64,000 nt of DNA from Brassica napus (taxonomy: Eukaryota > Streptophyta > Magnoliopsida > Brassicales > Brassicaceae), in the NCBI RefSeq assembly GCF_020379485.1, contig NW_026015623.1, forward strand, positions 242,972-306,971, given 5' to 3'. Positions within the stretch are counted from its first letter, which is position 1, and each line of letters opens with the position of its first letter. Made by a program: the position numbers and the translations under genes. Below the pieces are notes generated by a model. The model did not search any database, was not told the origin of the DNA, and saw only the letters and a list, made by a program, of their open reading frames with translations. Shown here one piece after another: positions 52,901 through 64,000 of this stretch.

Positions 52901-54475
52901 ATCTTGATACTTACCAATGCTAAATGGAATGCTCACTTGTTCCTTAATTTTAAGCTCAACCTTATCATCTAACCACCTTAGCCTATATGGATGCGGATGC
53001 TTTGTCTTTTCTAAACCAAGTTTTTCTACCATGTAAGCGCTAGCAGCATTGGTACAAGACCCACCATCTATAATAAGGTTACATACCTTGCCTTTTATGG
53101 TGCAACGGCTGTGGAATATGTTTTCTCTTTGGATTGTCTCGGCGGGTTGAACTAAGACGCTAAGCACACGTCGGATCATCAAGCTCTCTCCCACATCAGC
53201 ATATTCAACTTCTCCATACTCTTCTTGAATCTCAGGTACTTCTCCTTCATCACGAGATTCATAGCCATCATCGGTGAGCAGCATAACCCTCTGGTTTGGG
53301 CACTCTCTTGCCATGTGCCCTCGGCCTCTACATTTGAAACAGGTGATGTCTCTGGCACGTTGGGGGTTGGTAGCTTTGGCTGGCTCGGTTTTGTTGTCCT
53401 TCGTGGGTTCGGTGGTGCGAGGCTTAGGCCGGCTGTCTCCTTCAACCCCTTTTCCTTTGTCCACCGACTTGTTGTAGTTGCTATTGCTTGAATTCCAAGA
53501 AACTTGAGACTTGCCCTTGGAGCTCTTCTTCTTGATGTGTTGTTCAGCTTGGATAGCTAGATGGAACAGGTCCTTCATGTCAGCATAAACATGTCTCTCC
53601 ACCTTGCAGCTTATCCTCTCCTGTAAACCATCAAGGAATTGAGCCATGGTAGCTTCCTCATCTTCATTAAGGTCCAAACGGTTTCTTAATTTCTCAAACT
53701 CTTCATAGTACTCTTCCACTGACTTGCTGCCTTGCTTGAGTGCCCGTAACTTCCTTTGCAAGTCTCTGTGAAAGTGTTGAGGCACAAACCGTTGCTTCAT
53801 CGCATCTTTCATGTCTAGCCAAGAGTCTAGTTGCCTCAATCCGTTCCTTCTCCTATCGGAGCACAATCTATCCCACCAGGAAAGTGCATTGTCCGTGAGC
53901 TGAGCTACTGCCAAAGCAACTCTTTTAGGACCAGGGTGGTTATAGTAGGCAAAAATGTGATCCATCCTTTTCTCCCAGTCTAGGTAAGCTTCTGGATCAA
54001 CCTTCCCCGCATAGCCGGGAGCATTCATCTTGATGTGCTCTGGCCCTTGGTTATAGTTTTGTTGGCGTGGGGCTCGGTGTTGAGGTAGGAGTTCCTCTTC
54101 TTCAAACCCTTGGTGCCGGTTTTGCCTGCGTGGAGCTCGGGGTTGAGGTGCAAACCCTTCCTCCTCTTCTTCTTCACCATAGTCATCTGGTGGCAACCCT
54201 GCTCTCTGGTTTGGTATTGGACCGTGCTGCTGTCCCGTGTCTTCATCAGTCTGCTGGTTCCGGGTGCTAGTCTCCGGGTTGTCATGGACGGGCACTCCAT
54301 ATCTTCTGTTGTTTGGATTCAAGAACCTATCAACGTTCCGTACTGGTTGCAAAGGAGGAGGTCTTTGCTCAACTCTAGTCATCCTTTCCCCAAGGTCTTG
54401 CCGCATAACCCTCATCTCTTCTCTCAAAGCGTTGAGGACTTGCATCATGGTAGCTTGCTCACTCGCTTCTCCCAT
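49580..54475 (-). CDS. CRM/CRB-like Gag-Pol polyprotein
   Basis: 1631 residues in one frame. Parts: N-terminal coil and Pro/Gln/Glu-rich stretch (1-150); retrotransposon Gag domain (about 155-315); CCHC knuckle C379, C382, H387, C392; protease IDGGSCTN (D470); RT with [18 protein letters not shown] and YFDD at 826-829; RNase H with D975, E1012 and D1037; integrase zinc-binding region with C1193 and C1196, then core D1225, D1285, E1321 (35 residues between the last two). After the integrase C-terminal domain ([10 protein letters not shown]) comes a 130-residue tail with GAITRQRAK, encoded inside the 3' LTR. In CRM elements this tail holds the motif linked to centromere targeting. All catalytic residues are present, so the element looks competent. 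Confidence 0.95.
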   Translation of the reverse strand: MGEASEQATMMQVLNALREEMRVMRQDLGERMTRVEQRPPPLQPVRNVDRFLNPNNRRYGVPVHDNPETSTRNQQTDEDTGQQHGPIPNQRAGLPPDDYGEEEEEEGFAPQPRAPRRQNRHQGFEEEELLPQHRAPRQQNYNQGPEHIKMNAPGYAGKVDPEAYLDWEKRMDHIFAYYNHPGPKRVALAVAQLTDNALSWWDRLCSDRRRNGLRQLDSWLDMKDAMKQRFVPQHFHRDLQRKLRALKQGSKSVEEYYEEFEKLRNRLDLNEDEEATMAQFLDGLQERISCKVERHVYADMKDLFHLAIQAEQHIKKKSSKGKSQVSWNSSNSNYNKSVDKGKGVEGDSRPKPRTTEPTKDNKTEPAKATNPQRARDITCFKCRGRGHMARECPNQRVMLLTDDGYESRDEGEVPEIQEEYGEVEYADVGESLMIRRVLSVLVQPAETIQRENIFHSRCTIKGKVCNLIIDGGSCTNAASAYMVEKLGLEKTKHPHPYRLRWLDDKVELKIKEQVSIPFSIGKYQDEVVCDVVPMQAGHVLLGRPWQWDRETKHDGRTNMYTFMHDKRKISLAPLTPTQVHEIHLQMVKEKEKSVKSNFLIRSSCVRKAATTKHTMLLMIFKELLSAGSDELTLHPEITKLLDMFKDVFPEEIPHGLPPLRGIEHQIDFVPGAALPNKPAYRVNPEETKELERQVQDLLDKGYVRESLSPCAVPVLLVPKKDGTWRMCVDCRAINNITIKYRHPIPRLDDMLDELSGATIFSKIDLKSGYHQVRMKEGDEWKTAFKTKQGLYEWLVMPFGLSNAPSTFMRLMNHILRPYISKFVVVYFDDILIYSTSLLDHVTHLEQVLETLRQEGLYANLKKCTFCTDKLVFLGFVVSSQGLQVDEEKVKAIQEWPTPTNISQVRSFHGLASFYRRFVKDFSSIAAPLTAVVKKSIGFIWEKAQQEAFQTLKYRLTHAPVLVLPDFNKTFEVECDASGIGIGAVLIQEGKPVAYFSEKLGGAALNYPTYDKELYALVRALETWQHYLLSKEFVVHTDHETLKHLRGQTNLKRRHARWLEFIETFPYIIKYKKGKENIVADALSRRYALIATMEAKVLGFEFIKSLYGEDPDLAAIYSSCTKGPQGKFYLHEGFLFKGRRLCIPQCSLRDLITREAHGGGLMGHFGVDKTLAVVREHFYWPHLKKSVESHCARCVTCKKAKSRVQPHGLYMPLPIPTAPWVDISMDFVLGLPKIHHKDSIFVVVDRFSKMAHFIPCAKVNDASKTADLFFKEVVRLHGVPRTIVSDRDTKFLSHFWRTLWKKLGTKLLFSTTCHPQTDGQTEVVNRTLSTLLRATIGKNMKNWVDCIPFIEFAYNRAQHSATKMSPFEAAYGFNPKTPLDLKPLPPAEVVSLTGEAKAAYVKELHQKVQENLEKRTEQYTKHANKGRKDIVFEPGEWVWLHMRQERFPNQRSSKLKPRGDGPFQVVERINNNAYRLDLPGELNVSSTFNVTDLSPCFADEPVLRSKPFEEGGNDEDIQPEPEPDLTEPDIQDMISNITKSETVQEVPVPTVFKGAITRQRAKVLQHKFNESMILASDLGQVKLAGEPSLKQDELKGAEPVKEKQASSEDMWPFIPEQCHTNLMIITMEDQLA

Positions 54476-54975
54476 GTATGCGGTTGAGTTGTACCTTGCA
54501 AGATAAACAAGAGATGCCTTAGCTTTTCAATAGGTAAATAAGAAAGAAAACGAGAAAGAAAAGATACAAATTTCCTTTTTTTTTTTTTTTTATAAATTCG
54601 AATAGGCAATAGACACTAATAAAAGCTGTAGTAGTAATAGAATTGGAAAGACTTGGAAAAGGTGATCGACCGGGAAGGAAACAATTTGAAAACTCTTTGC
54701 AAAAATGGAAACCGAATTATGCAATCCTAGCAACACGTTTTTATTTTTTTTTTTTTGACTTGATGAAGATTAAAACTAAGCAGAACAGGATGTAACAATC
54801 GGATGCAAGCAAGATGTGAAGAAAACAACTAAGTGCAACAATGAAACGCGATCTCTTTATTTGGTTTTATGATTTCATGAAAGCAGAAACAATGAATCAC
54901 AAATCGGATGCAAATAGAAGAGACAAGGATAGATATAACCTGATGCTGAAGGAACTTCAGCTCTGATACCAGAAA
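54476..54975 (-). other. Gypsy leader and primer-binding site
   Basis: On the minus strand the 5' LTR is followed by TTTC and TGGTATCAGAGCT (54971-54959), an initiator-tRNA-Met type primer-binding site. The leader holds two T-rich runs (plus-strand positions 54569-54590 and about 54739-54757), A-rich in the element's own sense. No gene. Confidence 0.8.
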
Positions 54976-55913
54976 TGATACAAGCCTAAGCTATCAAAGG
55001 CTGTACGTTCCCAAGCAAGAGAGAAGGAGCCGATCTAACACAAGGGTGATCCGGATGGACTGATCTAATCAACCAAGGGATCTGAACTGGAACTGTATGA
55101 TGGGATGAAGTGCACCACACGAGAGATGGGAGGCTCGTGATACAACACAAGGTTCCTCTAGGCCGTGGAGGTACTGGTCTCACAAGGCAAAGAGAAGGAG
55201 GCGAGTTCTAGCTTGAGAGCTCTAGGGTTTTCTTTAAAAGAAAAGTTTATGATTATTCAAAGTCTGCCCCAAAAGTGGGCTTGCGAAAACATATAAATAG
55301 GACTAAGGGAACAGGCTCCACTTAGGTCACGAAAGTACAAATAAGGAAACAAACTATAATGTAAAACATGAAATAAGGTCATGAGGCTTCTTAGCCTTGG
55401 ATCGAACTTGGCACTTGGGATAAGTGTGAAGCAAGTTGTGGCCTCGTTAAAAACCTTCTCTGGAAAACCCATTTGGGACAAAACCAAGAGTAAGGGAAAA
55501 AGAGCACACACAAAGAGCTTGGCCTAGTTGCTAGATTCGTCCAAGAGACTTGCTAGGCAAGTTGATCTTCCATGGTAATGATCATCAGGTTGGTGTGGCA
55601 TTGCTCCGGGATGAATGGCCACATATCCTCACTTGATGCTTGTTTCTCCTTAACCGGTTCTGCATCCTTTAGTTCATCTTGCTTCAAGCTTGGTTCACCA
55701 GCCAGTTTAACCTGTCCAAGATCAGAAGCAAGTATCATGCTCTCATTAAATTTATGTTGAAGTACCTTAGCTCTTTGTCTAGTGATAGCTCCCTTGAATA
55801 CGGTTGGTACTGGCACTTCTTGGACTGTCTCTGATTTGGTTATGTTGCTGATCATGTCCTGGATATCAGGTTCAGTTAAGTCTGGTTCCGGCTCTGGTTG
55901 AATATCCTCATCA
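54976..55913 (-). repeat. Gypsy 5' LTR
   Basis: 938 bp. A TATA-like TATTTATAT lies on the minus strand at 55299-55291. It carries a copy of the gag-pol tail (open at 55553-55855), which is not a gene here, just the LTR duplicate. One base is missing relative to the 3' LTR near 55129. Confidence 0.93.
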
Positions 55914-58900
55914 AGTTGGAAAGAAGAAGTTATCCCACTTTCAAATCAGGTGATTCAGTTTCCCAGTTTGGGAATAGCACAGCTTCTTCGTCGTTCCAAT
56001 CAAACCAGGATGAATCACTTTGTGAGAAGCTTGATTTGGATACATAAAGTGGTGGAGAATCACCAGGAAGTTGAATAAATCTCATAGGAGTTGGAAGAAG
56101 AAGTTATCCCACTTTCAAATCAGGTGATTCCAGTTTCCCAGTTTGGGAATAGACAGCTTCTTCGTCGTTCCAATCAAACCAGGATGAATCACTTTGTGAG
56201 AAGCTTGATTTGGATACATAAAGTGGTGGAGAATCACCAGGAAGTTGAATAAATCTCATAGGAGTTGGGATGAAGAAGTTATCCCACTTTCAAATCAGGT
56301 GATTCCAGTTTCCCAGTTTGGGAATAGCACAGCTTCTTCGTCGTTCCAATCAAACCAGGATGAATCACTTTGTGAGAAGCTTGATTTGGATACATAAAGT
56401 GGTGGAGAATCACCAGGAAGTTGAATAAATCTCATAGGAGTTGGCAAGAAGAAGTTATCCCACTTTCAAATCAGGTGATTCCAGTTTCCCAGTTTGGGAA
56501 TAGCACAGCTTCTTCGTCGTTCCAATCAAACCAGGATGAATCACTTTGTGAGAAGCTTGATTTGGATACATAAAGTGGTGGAGAATCACCAGGAAGTTGA
56601 ATAAATCTCATAGGAGTTGGGATGAAGAAGTTATCCCACTTTCAAATCAGGTGATTCCAGTTTCCCAGTTTGGGAATAGCACAGCTTCTTCGTCGTTCCA
56701 ATCAAACCAGGATGAATCACTTTGTGAGAAGCTTGATTTGGATACATAAAGTGGTGGAGAATCACCAGGAAGTTGAATAAATCTCATAGGAGTTGGGAAG
56801 AAGAAGTTATCCCACTTTCAAATCAGGTGATTCCAGTTTCCCAGTTTGGGAATAGACAGCTTCTTCGTCGTTCCAATCAAACCAGGATGAATCACTTTGT
56901 GAGAAGCTTGATTTGGATACATAAAGTGGTGGAGAATCACCAGGAAGTTGAATAAATCTCATAGGAGTTGGGATGAAGAAGTTATCCCACTTTCAAATCA
57001 GGTGATTCCAGTTTCCCAGTTTGGGAATAGCACAGCTTCTTCGTCGTTCCAATCAAACCAGGATGAATCACTTTGTGAGAAGCTTGATTTGGATACATAA
57101 AGTGGTGGAGAATCACCAGGAAGTTGAATAAATCTCATAGGAGTTGGGATAAGAAGTTATCCCACTTTCAAATCAGGTGATTCCAGTTTCCCAGTTTGGG
57201 AATAGGACAGCTTCTTCGTCGTTCCAATCAAACCAGGATGAATCACTTTGTGAGAAGCTTGATTTGGATACATAAAGTGGTGGAGAATCACCAGGAAGTT
57301 GAATAAATCTCATAGGAGTTGGGAAGAAGAAGTTATCCCACTTTCAAATCAGGTGATTCCAGTTTCCCAGTTTGGGAATAGCACAGCTTCTTCGTCGTTC
57401 CAATCAAACCAGGATGAATCACTTTGTGAGAAGCTTGATTTGGATACATAAAGTGGTGGAGAATCACCAGGAAGTTGAATAAATCTCATAGGAGTTGGGA
57501 TGAAGAAGTTATCCCACTTTCAAATCAGGTGATTCCAGTTTCCCAGTTTGGGAATAGCACAGCTTCTTCGTCGTTCCAATCAAACCAGGATGAATCACTT
57601 TGTGAGAAGCTTGATTTGGATACATAAAGTGGTGGAGAATCACCAGGAAGTTGAATAAATCTCATAGGAGTTGGGATGAAGAAGTTATCCCACTTTCAAA
57701 TCAGGTGATTCCAGTTTCCCAGTTTGGGAATAGCACAGCTTCTTCGTCGTTCCAATCAAACCAGGATGAATCACTTTGTGAGAAGCTTGATTTGGATACA
57801 TAAAGTGGTGGAGAATCACCAGGAAGTTGAATAAATCTCATAGGAGTTGGCAAGAAGAAGTTATCCCACTTTCAAATCAGGTGATTCCAGTTTCCCAGTT
57901 TGGGAATAGCACAGCTTCTTCGTCGTTCCAATCAAACCAGGATGAATCACTTTGTGAGAAGCTTGATTTGGATACATAAAGTGGTGGAGAATCACCAGGA
58001 AGTTGAATAAATCTCATAGGAGTTGGGATGAAGAAGTTATCCCACTTTCAAATCAGGTGATTCCAGTTTCCCAGTTTGGGAATAGACAGCTTCTTCGTCG
58101 TTCCAATCAAACCAGGATGAATCACTTTGTGAGAAGCTTGATTTGGATACATAAAGTGGTGGAGAATCACCAGGAAGTTGAATAAATCTCATAGGAGTTG
58201 GGATGAAGAAGTTATCCCACTTTCAAATCAGGTGATTCCAGTTTCCCAGTTTGGGAATAGCACAGCTTCTTCGTCGTTCCAATCAAACCAGGATGAATCA
58301 CTTTGTGAGAAGCTTGATTTGGATACATAAAGTGGTGGAGAATCACCAGGAAGTTGAATAAATCTCATAGGAGTTGGGAAGAAGAAGTTATCCCACTTTC
58401 AAATCAGGTGATTCCAGTTTCCCAGTTTGGGAATAGCACAGCTTCTTCGTCGTTCCAATCAAACCAGGATGAATCACTTTGTGAGAAGCTTGATTTGGAT
58501 ACATAAAGTGGTGGAGAATCACCAGGAAGTTGAATAAATCTCATAGGAGTTGGCAAGAAGAAGTTATCCCACTTTCAAATCAGGTGATTCCAGTTTCCCA
58601 GTTTGGGAATAGCACAGCTTCTTCGTCGTTCCAATCAAACCAGGATGAATCACTTTGTGAGAAGCTTGATTTGGATACATAAAGTGGTGGAGAATCACCA
58701 GGAAGTTGAATAAATCTCATAGGAGTTGGGATGAAGAAGTTATCCCACTTTCAAATCAGGTGATTCCAGTTTCCCAGTTTGGGAATAGCACAGCTTCTTC
58801 GTCGTTCCAATCAAACCAGGATGAATCACTTTGTGAGAAGCTTGATTTGGATACATAAAGTGGTGGAGAATCACCAGGAAGTTGAATAAATCTCATAGGA

Positions 58901-61900
58901 GTTGGGATGAAGAAGTTATCCCACTTTCAAATCAGGTGATTCCAGTTTCCCAGTTTGGGAATAGCACAGCTTCTTCGTCGTTCCAATCAAACCAGGATGA
59001 ATCACTTTGTGAGAAGCTTGATTTGGATACATAAAGTGGTGGAGAATCACCAGGAAGTTGAATAAATCTCATAGGAGTTGGGATGAAGAAGTTATCCCAC
59101 TTTCAAATCAGGTGATTCCAGTTTCCCAGTTTGGGAATAGCACAGCTTCTTCGTCGTTCCAATCAAACCAGGATGAATCACTTTGTGAGAAGCTTGATTT
59201 GGATACATAAAGTGGTGGAGAATCACCAGGAAGTTGAATAAATCTCATAGGAGTTGGGAAGAAGAAGTTATCCCACTTTCAAATCAGGTGATTCCAGTTT
59301 CCCAGTTTGGGAATAGCACAGCTTCTTCGTCGTTCCAATCAAACCAGGATGAATCACTTTGTGAGAAGCTTGATTTGGATACATAAAGTGGTGGAGAATC
59401 ACCAGGAAGTTGAATAAATCTCATAGGAGTTGGGATGAAGAAGTTATCCCACTTTCAAATCAGGTGATTCCAGTTTCCCAGTTTGGGAATAGCACAGCTT
59501 CTTCGTCGTTCCAATCAAACCAGGATGAATCACTTTGTGAGAAGCTTGATTTGGATACATAAAGTGGTGGAGAATCACCAGGAAGTTGAATAAATCTCAT
59601 AGGAGTTGGGATGAAGAAGTTATCCCACTTTCAAATCAGGTGATTCCAGTTTCCCAGTTTGGGAATAGCACAGCTTCTTCGTCGTTCCAATCAAACCAGG
59701 ATGAATCACTTTGTGAGAAGCTTGATTTGGATACATAAAGTGGTGGAGAATCACCAGGAAGTTGAATAAATCTCATAGGAGTTGGCAAGAAGAAGTTATC
59801 CCACTTTCAAATCAGGTGATTCCAGTTTCCCAGTTTGGGAATAGACAGCTTCGTCGTTCCAATCAAACCAGGATGAATCACTTTGTGAGAAGCTTGATTT
59901 GGATACATAAAGTGGTGGAGAATCACCAGGAAGTTGAATAAATCTCATAGGAGTTGGGATGAAGAAGTTATCCCACTTTCAAATCAGGTGATTCCAGTTT
60001 CCCAGTTTGGGAATAGCACAGCTTCTTCGTCGTTCCAATCAAACCAGGATGAATCACTTTGTGAGAAGCTTGATTTGGATACATAAAGTGGTGGAGAATC
60101 ACCAGGAAGTTGAATAAATCTCATAGGAGTTGGGAAGAAGAAGTTATCCCACTTTCAAATCAGGTGATTCCAGTTTCCCAGTTTGGGAATAGACAGCTTC
60201 TTCGTCGTTCCAATCAAACCAGGATGAATCACTTTGTGAGAAGCTTGATTTGGATACATAAAGTGGTGGAGAATCACCAGGAAGTTGAATAAATCTCATA
60301 GGAGTTGGCAAGAAGAAGTTATCCCACTTTCAAATCAGGTGATTCCAGTTTCCCAGTTTGGGAATAGCACAGCTTCTTCGTCGTTCCAATCAAACCAGGA
60401 TGAATCACTTTGTGAGAAGCTTGATTTGGATACATAAAGTGGTGGAGAATCACCAGGAAGTTGAATAAATCTCATAGGAGTTGGCAAGAAGAAGTTATCC
60501 CACTTTCAAATCAGGTGATTCCAGTTTTCCAGTTTGGGAATAGCACAGCTTCTTCGTCGTTCCAATCAAACCAGGATGAATCACTTTGTGAGAAGCTTGA
60601 TTTGGATACATAAAGTGGTGGAGAATCACCAGGAAGTTGAATAAATCTCATAGGAGTTGGGATGAAGAAGTTATCCCACTTTCAAATCAGGTGATTCCAG
60701 TTTCCCAGTTTGGGAATAGCACAGCTTCTTCGTCGTTCCAATCAAACCAGGATGAATCACTTTGTGAGAAGCTTGATTTGGATACATAAAGTGGTGGAGA
60801 ATCACCAGGAAGTTGAATAAATCTCATAGGAGTTGGCAAGAAGAAGTTATCCCACTTTCAAATCAGGTGATTCCAGTTTCCCAGTTTGGGAATAGCACAG
60901 CTTCTTCGTCGTTCCAATCAAACCAGGATGAATCACTTTGTGAGAAGCTTGATTTGGATACATAAAGTGGTGGAGAATCACCAGGAAGTTGAATAAATCT
61001 CATAGGAGTTGGGATGAAGAAGTTATCCCACTTTCAAATCAGGTGATTCCAGTTTCCCAGTTTGGGAATAGCACAGCTTCTTCGTCGTTCCAATCAAACC
61101 AGGATGAATCACTTTGTGAGAAGCTTGATTTGGATACATAAAGTGGTGGAGAATCACCAGGAAGTTGAATAAATCTCATAGGAGTTGGCAAGAAGAAGTT
61201 ATCCCACTTTCAAATCAGGTGATTCCAGTTTCCCAGTTTGGGAATAGCACAGCTTCTTCGTCGTTCCAATCAAACCAGGATGAATCACTTTGTGAGAAGC
61301 TTGATTTGGATACATAAAGTGGTGGAGAATCACCAGGAAGTTGAATAAATCTCATAGGAGTTGGCAAGAAGAAGTTATCCCACTTTCAAATCAGGTGATT
61401 CCAGTTTCCCAGTTTGGGAATAGACAGCTTCTTCGTCGTTCCAATCAAACCAGGATGAATCACTTTGTGAGAAGCTTGATTTGGATACATAAAGTGGTGG
61501 AGAATCACCAGGAAGTTGAATAAATCTCATAGGAGTTGGGATGAAGAAGTTATCCCACTTTCAAATCAGGTGATTCCAGTTTCCCAGTTTGGGAATAGCA
61601 CAGCTTCATCGTCGTTCCAATCAAACCAGGATGAATCACTTTGTGAGAAGCTTGATTTGGATACATAAAGTGGTGGAGAATCACCAGGAAGTTGAATAAA
61701 TCTCATAGGAGTTGGCAAGAAGAAGTTATCCCACTTTCAAATCAGGTGATTCCAGTTTCCCAGTTTGGGAATAGACAGCTTCTTCGTCGTTCCAATCAAA
61801 CCAGGATGAATCACTTTGTGAGAAGCTTGATTTGGATACATAAAGTGGTGGAGAATCACCAGGAAGTTGAATAAATCTCATAGGAGTTGGCAAGAAGAAG

Positions 61901-62687
61901 TTATCCCACTTTCAAATCAGGTGATTCCAGTTTCCCAGTTTGGGAATAGCACAGCTTCTTCGTCGTTCCAATCAAACCAGGATGAATCACTTTGTGAGAA
62001 GCTTGATTTGGATACATAAAGTGGTGGAGAATCACCAGGAAGTTGAATAAATCTCATAGGAGTTGGCAAGAAGAAGTTATCCCACTTTCAAATCAGGTGA
62101 TTCCAGTTTCCAGTTTGGGAATAGACAGCTTTTCGTCGTTCCAATCAAACCAGGATGACTCACTTTGTGAGAAGCTTGATTTGGATACATAAAGTGGTGG
62201 AGAATCCCAGAAAGTTGAATAAATCTCATAGGAGTTGGGATGAAGAAGTTATCCCACTTTCAAATCAGGTGATTCCAGTTTCCCAGTTTGGGAATAGCAC
62301 AGCTTCATCGTCGTTCCAATCAAACCAGGATGAATCACTTTGTGAGAAGCTTGATTTGGATACCTAAAGTGGTGGAGAATCACCAGGAAGTTGAATAAAT
62401 CTCATAGGAGTTGGCAAGAAGAAGTTATCCCACTTTCAAATCAGGTGATTCCAGTTTCCCAGTTTGGGAATAAGACAGCTTCTTCGTCGTTCCAATCAAA
62501 CCAGGATGAATCACTTTGTGAGAAGCTTGATTTGGATACATAAAGTGGTGTAGAATCACCAGGAAGTTGAATAAATCTCATAGGAGTTGGCAAGAAGAAG
62601 TTATCCCACTTTCAAATCATATGATTACAGTTTCCCAGTTTGGGAATAGCACAGCTTCATCGTCGTTCCAATCAAACCAGGATGAAT
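55914..62687 (+). repeat. CentBr-type centromeric satellite array, right block
   Basis: About 38.5 monomers, same unit and orientation as the left block. The GGCATGAAG form common on the left is absent; instead GGGATGAAG, GGCAAGAAG and GGGAAGAAG forms alternate. Several monomers lack one base (AATAGACAGC for AATAGCACAGC), giving 175-bp units (for example at 56152, 56852, 58083, 60190 and 61422). The last five monomers (from about 62100) carry many extra changes and the last is cut short at the CopH junction. Confidence 0.93.
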
Positions 62688-63597
62688 TATTAGATTTTCA
62701 GAGCACAGGCTGTGTGTGGGCGTGATGAATCAACCTCCACAGGTTGGGACTGAGTCTTGTGTCAACAATGGAAGAGAATAAAAAGAGATGATGGAAGAAT
62801 AAGAATGGCGTGAGAAGAGAATAAGAGACTTTGAGAGAGATTGAGAGATTAGAGAGACTGAGAGATTAAGTAACCAGGGAATAGAGATTTGAAGTAACCA
62901 AAGATAGGAAGGAGAAGGGGAAATCCCCCTTACTCACTTAAGAGGATAATTTCCTAACATATGAGCGATATATGCTCTTACATTCAATAAACTTAAAACC
63001 TACATCTCATGGCTCATAAAGATAGAAGGATGGAGGGACGAGATGGAGAGTTGATATGGTCATTATAGCCTCATTCTGATTGGTTTAAAATCTCTTTGGT
63101 GCCTGGTTGGTTAATTCAAATCTAGTCAAAGGCAAGGCTGGCCTTATTGGCTGGCTAGGCTCTGAAACCTGCCCTTGTATCTGTTCAGATAAAAGGTAAC
63201 TATAGCTTCTTCTTTACAGCTCACACAGATCATAGACAGCCGTCTTGGCGCCAGCTTCTTCTTTGTCTTCTTCACTTAAGAGCCTCTTTTTCTTCTTCCT
63301 TCCTTAAGAGCATCCTTTGCCCTATTTTTGCACAAACTCCAAATAGGCTCAGATGTCGAGTCATGAACTTCCGGATGGTCAGGTCCGTACATTTCGTACG
63401 GCTCGCCCTAAGTTTGCACACTCGACCATTCTCCTCAACTATGCTTCTAAGTCCCTCATAGACTTGGCCCCTATCTTTTGCACAACCATCAGATCACTTC
63501 TGGATACAAGGGACACTCCTGAAGTCTTGCCCTATTTGACCATTGGCCACTTCTCCCAAACTCTCCAACCCTTTCTATCTTCTCTTCGTTCAAAAAA
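62688..63597 (-). repeat. CopH 3' LTR
   Basis: About 910 bp; the exact start is uncertain because the expected TGTTGAAC reads as a T-run followed by GAAC on the minus strand. It holds CCGTACA at 63385 and a reverse CGTACGG at about 63395. It resembles the CopG LTR overall. Confidence 0.8.
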
Positions 63598-64000
63598 ACC
63601 CCCTCAAGCTTGACTTTAGAGATCTCTAAGCCAGCTTGAACTCTGAGAGTCTCCCCATAAACAACCTTACAAAGGAACCCATTGGACAAAACCTTGCAAG
63701 GGAAAAAGAGTAGAGCTCTCAAAGCCTAGGATGGCCAGTGGCTCTTGTGCCTTAGAAACCAGTGTGGTTGGACACAAGAAGCTCTGTTCACGGCTAACAG
63801 TGCAGCAAATCTTCACAGCTTTGCGCACACTTCACACTTCAGCTTCATCACCTCTCATGGAACCGGTTTGAAGTCTCCCCCTCTCAACTGATTCACAGCC
63901 ACTTAAGAAGCTAGGACACATCAGATCATCTTCAGAACCCCAGTGAGGCTGATTAACACATTCACACACGGTTCCCTCTTCATAGACAAGGTTTGGATCT
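63598..64000 (-). other. CopH interior end, G-like
   Basis: The polypurine tract remnant AAGCTTGAGGGGG lies at 63611-63599 on the minus strand. A degenerate form of the conserved stem-loop lies at 63665-63701 with a shortened loop. The rest matches CopG in reverse. No gene is visible. Confidence 0.75.

Larger units (their letters stand above)
49002..55913 (-). mobile_element. Full-length Ty3/gypsy element, CRM clade (CRB-like)
   Basis: It is bounded by LTRs of 939 bp (49002-49940) and 938 bp (54976-55913) and by AGTTG duplications in satellite (48997-49001 and 55914-55918). LTR ends are TG...CA. I see three substitutions and one indel between LTRs, so the insertion is recent. It encodes one intact 1631-residue Gag-Pol with gypsy order. 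The coding region runs into the 3' LTR, and there is no obvious classical chromodomain; both fit the CRM clade of centromeric retrotransposons, called CRB in Brassica. Sitting inside the centromere satellite supports this. Confidence 0.93.
62688..64000 (-). mobile_element. CopH: 3' part of a non-autonomous copia-like element
   Basis: It abuts satellite at 62687/62688 and runs past the window end. On the minus strand the LTR ends AAAATCTAATA, then satellite follows. The interior (63598-64000) matches the reverse complement of the CopG 3' interior, including the GGCCAATCC-type block and the region near the polypurine tract. No coding sequence is present in the visible part. If intact, a TGAAT duplication (62683-62687) should recur beyond the window. 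Confidence 0.85.

Noticed and set aside
55553..55855. 100-codon frame in the gypsy 5' LTR
   Set aside because: It is the LTR duplicate of the polyprotein C-terminus, not a separate gene.

Overview
The window looks like plant centromeric or pericentromeric DNA, most likely Brassica or a very close relative. The main reason is an approximately 176-bp tandem satellite with one HindIII site per monomer, which I recognise as the CentBr-type centromeric repeat of Brassica. I see no host gene, rRNA gene or tRNA gene. Everything else is LTR retrotransposon, and nearly every base can be assigned by LTR pairs and 5-bp target-site duplications (TSDs). Element names below (CopA to CopH) are my own labels.

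Layout. Bases 1-15 are satellite. Bases 16-32663 are one Ty1/copia element (CopA) expanded by nested insertions, all in the same (+) orientation: CopB (1299-19257) lies in CopA, CopC (5597-17388) in CopB, CopD (7442-13199) in CopC, and CopF (20885-24939) and CopG (26388-31066) lie in later parts of CopA. About four satellite monomers follow (32664-33366). Next is CopE (33367-39296, minus strand), an apparently intact copy of the CopA family. A satellite array of about 55 monomers runs to 49001. A full-length Ty3/gypsy element of CRM/CRB type (49002-55913, minus strand) interrupts it, and about 38 more monomers follow to 62687. The window ends in the 3' part of another non-autonomous copia-like element on the minus strand (CopH, 62688-64000).

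Coding content. CopE (1487 aa) and the gypsy element (1631 aa) carry complete Gag-protease-integrase-RT-RNase H polyproteins (the gypsy order is RT-RNase H-integrase). CopD has intact Gag and Pol frames, but they overlap in different frames and its Gag has no zinc knuckle. CopG has only an intact Gag. CopF has no recognisable protein. CopA and CopC are broken by stop codons, a frameshift and insertions. CopB appears broken only by the CopC insertion.

Points of most interest. (1) A stem-loop with compensatory arm changes and the loop core GTCCCAATGGG lies shortly after the pol stop codon in the copia elements. It is kept in the pol-less CopF and CopG, and a recognisable version lies in the gypsy LTR. 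(2) Clusters of the 7-mer CCGTACA, often 9-10 bp apart, occur in the upstream part of most LTRs and match the GTAC-core sites of SBP/SPL transcription factors. (3) CopG is Gag-only. (4) CopD has a re-built Gag with 33-bp repeats. (5) The satellite shows local trimeric and dimeric higher-order structure. Sequence differences between LTR pairs are few throughout, so the whole nest looks recent.
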